This document shows positions 61,627 through 64,000 of a stretch of 64,000 bases of DNA, piece after piece (position 1 is the stretch's first letter; each line of letters starts with the position of its first letter). The translations under genes were made by a program, and so were the position numbers. This DNA is from Aliidiomarina indica. GTDB taxonomy: Bacteria; Pseudomonadota; Gammaproteobacteria; Enterobacterales; Alteromonadaceae. The notes beneath the pieces are model-generated. The model was given only the letters and a program-made list of their open reading frames with translations. It was not told the DNA's origin and did no database searches. Where the stretch lies: contig NZ_JACAVQ010000001.1 in the NCBI RefSeq assembly GCF_015354615.1, positions 1 through 64,000 of the forward strand, written 5' to 3'.

Positions 61627-62937
61627 ATGAAAACACGAATCACAACAACACTGTGTGCTGCGGTCGTGGCGATGGGTTTGCTATCCGCTCCTTCAGTCGC
61701 GCAATCAATTGATGTTGGTTTTACGATTCCAACCGAAGCGCAGGTGCAAGAACAACGGGACAACCGACGCTCACAAGCGTTGGGAGACCGTGTTGCACGT
61801 CGCGTTATGGATGCGTTTGAGCTTTATGAGGCAGACGATATCCGTGGTGCGATTCAAACCTTGGAAGGTGCAACATTACGTACCGATTACGATCGGGCTT
61901 ATGTAGCGCGTTTCAAAGGCACCATGTATGCAGCGTTAGAAGACGATCCACGCGCTCCGTCGCTGGCCGTTGAAAACCTGCGTGCTGCGGTGGTTCCAGA
62001 TGTACTTGGCTGGAATGACCAACGTGCTGGTTTGCAATTGCTTGCGAATCTTTACCTGACTCAGGAAGATTATCAGAATGCGTTGATTTGGTTTGAGCGG
62101 TATTTAAAGTTCACCGGTGAGTGGGACGCAGACATACTTGTACGTATGGCGTCTTCACACATGGAACTTAAAAACTATAGCCGAGTCGTTGCCTTTGCTG
62201 AGAAAGCGATTAAGCATTACGATTCTCCTAATCGTAATCCGTACTTGCTAATGATCGCCGCACATTATGAGTCAAATAATGTGACGGGTGCCATTGACGC
62301 CTTGGAACGCGGTATTACTGTGCTCCCTGGTGAACATGGCTGGTGGTCGCAGTTGGGCATGTTCTACATGTTGAACGAGAACTACGATCGTGCTCTCGCA
62401 ACCATGAAGATCGCTTATGATGCAGGTTATCTAGAGCGTGAAAATGATTTCCGTGCGTTGGTGCAGTTATTCTCCAACAACGGTATTCCATTTCATGCTG
62501 GCGAAATCATGACACGTCATATCGATCGTGGCCAAGTGGAGCCTACTGCGTCTAACTATGCCAACGCGGCTCGTGCGTATCATTCTGCACGTGAATTCCG
62601 CAAGTCAGCAGATGCGTATCGTCAAGCGATCGCCGCTTCTGATGATTCAGAGCAACAACAGGAATACTATCGCCGTATTGGTGATGCGCTCCTGTTAGCC
62701 GAGCGTTATCGTGAAGCAGCACCAGCATTCCAAGAAGCGATTCGTTTGCTTCCTCGGGGTGAAGATGCAGGCCGCTTATACATGTCATTGGCAGAAGCTT
62801 TCTTCTACAGCAATCAGTACCGTCAGGCACATGAAGCAGCTGTACAAGCACAACGTTTCTCCTCGACACGTCGCAATGCAGAGAGCTGGGCAAACTATAT
62901 TAAGGACACGGCAGAGCGCCGCGGAGTTAGTATCTAG
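61627..62937 (+). CDS. Periplasmic TPR protein of the TonB operon
   Basis: Protein of 436 aa with signal peptide (cut near SVAQ) and many TPR-like helical pairs (e.g. YQNALIWFERYLKF, YSRVVAFAEKAIKHY, NYDRALATMKIAYDAGY, REAAPAFQEAIRLLP). It ends the operon 3 bp after tonB and before a strong terminator. Such TPR proteins often close TtpC-type TonB operons and have been linked to system function; the exact role is unclear. Confidence 0.85.
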   Translation: MKTRITTTLCAAVVAMGLLSAPSVAQSIDVGFTIPTEAQVQEQRDNRRSQALGDRVARRVMDAFELYEADDIRGAIQTLEGATLRTDYDRAYVARFKGTMYAALEDDPRAPSLAVENLRAAVVPDVLGWNDQRAGLQLLANLYLTQEDYQNALIWFERYLKFTGEWDADILVRMASSHMELKNYSRVVAFAEKAIKHYDSPNRNPYLLMIAAHYESNNVTGAIDALERGITVLPGEHGWWSQLGMFYMLNENYDRALATMKIAYDAGYLERENDFRALVQLFSNNGIPFHAGEIMTRHIDRGQVEPTASNYANAARAYHSAREFRKSADAYRQAIAASDDSEQQQEYYRRIGDALLLAERYREAAPAFQEAIRLLPRGEDAGRLYMSLAEAFFYSNQYRQAHEAAVQAQRFSSTRRNAESWANYIKDTAERRGVSI

Positions 62938-62964
62938 TTCGCTTTAGTAGTTAGCATTAGAAAT

Positions 62965-62994
62965 AAACCGGAGCCCAGTGCTCCGGTTTTTTTT
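62965..62994 (+). terminator. Rho-independent terminator of the TonB operon
   Basis: AAACCGGAGC-CCAGT-GCTCCGGTTTTTTTT, 28 bp after the TPR gene stop. Confidence 0.95.
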
Positions 62995-63005
62995 GGGTGA
63001 AATCT

Positions 63006-63128
63006 GTAACCAACGCAATGCGTTGGTCAGGTGCGAAGAGAATCTGTGGGGCATGTCGTCAGAAAGGGACCAACGCGGTGCGTTGGGTACGTTGTGGCGG
63101 GGGTGGACCAACGCGGTGCGTTGGGTAC
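63006..63128. repeat. Three family B palindromes (63006-63028, 63069-63090, 63107-63128)
   Basis: Cores CCAACGC-AAT-GCGTTGG and two identical CCAACGC-GGT-GCGTTGG copies, the latter with the same flanks (GGACCAACGCGG..TTGGGTACGTTG) forming a direct repeat of about 26 bp. No gene lies in 62938-63237 besides the terminator and these. Confidence 0.85.
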
Positions 63129-63237
63129 GTTGCAGATCAAAGTCGCAATTACGGAACCTAAAGTAGGGAACTTTCCAAAGGATTCAGGATCAGATATGAT
63201 CGCGTCCCTTCGATAATGTTGTACGAGGAGTTGCCCC

Positions 63238-63366
63238 ATGGCTGAACATGGCGAATTTAAAGAAAAAACGCGTGTAAGACATCTATTGCTAGCTGCCGTT
63301 ATTTTCGTAGGTATTGCCCTATTACCTGTGGTGTTGCGTGTCATTGAGCTTGCAACAGGCGCGTAA
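63238..63366 (+). CDS. Tiny single-helix membrane protein
   Basis: A 42-residue open frame starting at an ATG with GAGGAG 10 bp upstream. The N terminus is charged (AEHGEFKEKTRVRH), followed by one hydrophobic segment of about 20 residues (LLLAAVIFVGIALLPVVLRV) and a short tail. Good ribosome-binding site and clean membrane profile argue that it is real. No family recognised. Confidence 0.5.
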   Translation: MAEHGEFKEKTRVRHLLLAAVIFVGIALLPVVLRVIELATGA

Positions 63367-63462
63367 TGAGAATTTCACCCCCTTTGTTCACTTGGTGAAC
63401 AATCGTTGATTTCTGCACATTAGTGCAGGAGCAACATTCAGACTTTTGAAAACGAGGAAGAC

Positions 63463-63840
63463 ATGGCATTATCGCTGTTACTGGTTGAAGACAACGCACG
63501 GACGCGTGACCAGATTATGGGAATGCTTGCGCAAACCCCTTATCAGGTTGAGATTGCAGTTGATGGACTCGACGGCTTGAACCGCGCCAGAAAAGCGTGT
63601 TTTGATGTGGTCTTGGTTGATCATAAAATGCCATTAATGGATGGCCTTTTATTGGTTAAGAATCTGCGTGATGATGCAGATTACGCTCAAACACCGATTC
63701 TGTTTATGACGACCTCGGAGCCTGAGCAAGTTCGTAAAAAAGCAGAGCGTATGGGCGCAGATCTTGTGCTTGGTAAACCGCTCGATTCGGACGAATTGCT
63801 CAGGAAATTACGCCAACTTTCACCACGCGATGTAGCCTAA
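63463..63840 (+). CDS. Single-domain response regulator (CheY-like)
   Basis: Receiver domain only, 125 aa. Acidic pair Glu9/Asp10, phospho-acceptor Asp53 in [10 protein letters not shown], Thr83/Thr84 in FMTTSE and Lys105 in GKPL are present, so it should be phosphorylated normally. No output domain and no neighbouring histidine kinase. apt begins in its stop codon. Confidence 0.9.
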   Translation: MALSLLLVEDNARTRDQIMGMLAQTPYQVEIAVDGLDGLNRARKACFDVVLVDHKMPLMDGLLLVKNLRDDADYAQTPILFMTTSEPEQVRKKAERMGADLVLGKPLDSDELLRKLRQLSPRDVA

Positions 63841-64000
63841 TGACACATTATGTCGCTGCGGACATGCGCAGCAATCATATTGCCCGGCGGATTACGCCGG
63901 TAGATAATTTTCCACAACCGGGTATTCGTTTTCGCGATATTACGCCGGCCCTGCAAGATCCCCGCGCCTTACGTAACAGTATTGATTTGTTTGCGGAGCG
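63840..64000 (+). CDS. apt: Adenine phosphoribosyltransferase (N-terminal part, runs off window)
   Basis: The first 53 codons match Apt: [27 protein letters not shown] followed by SIDLFAER, as in Escherichia coli ([28 protein letters not shown]). Salvages adenine to AMP with PRPP. The ATG overlaps the last base of the receiver gene stop, so the two are translationally coupled. The PRPP-binding region lies beyond the window. Confidence 0.9.
   Translation, partial: MTHYVAADMRSNHIARRITPVDNFPQPGIRFRDITPALQDPRALRNSIDLFAE

Overview
The window reads as ordinary chromosome from a marine-type gammaproteobacterium, most likely Alteromonadales and perhaps Idiomarinaceae. The reasons are the gene pairs holD-rimI, serB/ytjB and nrdR-ribD-ribBA, an IscR close to the Escherichia coli protein, KDO kinase, a TtpC-type TonB system, two large outer-membrane receptors, and tryptophan 2,3-dioxygenase. 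The genus is an inference from gene content; no 16S gene is present. No prophage, integrative element, CRISPR array or plasmid function was seen.

Layout. 0.2-7.3 kb: Na/phosphate symporter, a ZrgA-like periplasmic zinc protein behind a Zur-box match, a small lipoprotein, an SDR, a TPR protein, a broken REP-associated transposase, a pseudouridine synthase and a beta-barrel protein. 7.7-14.7 kb: a complete SUF iron-sulfur assembly set (sufBCDS, sufA, sufT, sufE) facing iscR, with IscR type-1-like boxes at both outer ends. 14.7-22.2 kb: small envelope proteins, a 975-aa surface lipoprotein and an S9 peptidase. 22.3-26.3 kb: holD-rimI, two glycosyltransferases and kdkA (LPS core), then tRNA-Trp. 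26.6-32.3 kb: a TonB-dependent receptor, prfC and radA. 32.4-41.4 kb: btuFCD, serB, ytjB, a TatD-type nuclease, upp, ettA and btuB. 41.6-46.3 kb: a small membrane protein, glyA-nrdR-ribD-ribBA. 46.3-52.7 kb: a PanE-like reductase, ampG, a cyclophilin, yajG, a stand-alone KAS III, an enoyl-CoA hydratase and 4.5S RNA. 52.9-64 kb: kynA, a short PriC-like protein, a highly expressed-looking TonB-dependent receptor, its likely energising operon (DUF3450-ttpC-exbB-exbD-tonB-TPR), a tiny membrane protein, a lone receiver domain and the start of apt.

The most unusual feature is not a gene. Gaps between genes carry 31 copies of a 23-bp near-palindrome (family A here: half-site AGTTNNRCCCC, a central A/T, then the inverted half-site). 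Where copies are clustered, the DNA between neighbours is 11, 22, 33 or 54-55 bp in all 14 cases, i.e. steps of about one helical turn, although most linkers differ in sequence. None of the 29 intact copies has identical half-sites. A second family (B, 8 copies, core CCAACGC-NNN-GCGTTGG, often preceded by GTAG) looks like classical REP DNA, and a truncated RAYT transposase lies at 5.6 kb. A third element (C, three copies of about 85 bp) brackets the enoyl-CoA hydratase gene.

Functionally the window is rich in metal and envelope biology. Iron-sulfur assembly is apparently under IscR. Zinc handling is apparently under Zur. Cobalamin import has the receptor and the ABC transporter in separate units. 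A dedicated TonB motor sits beside its probable receptor.
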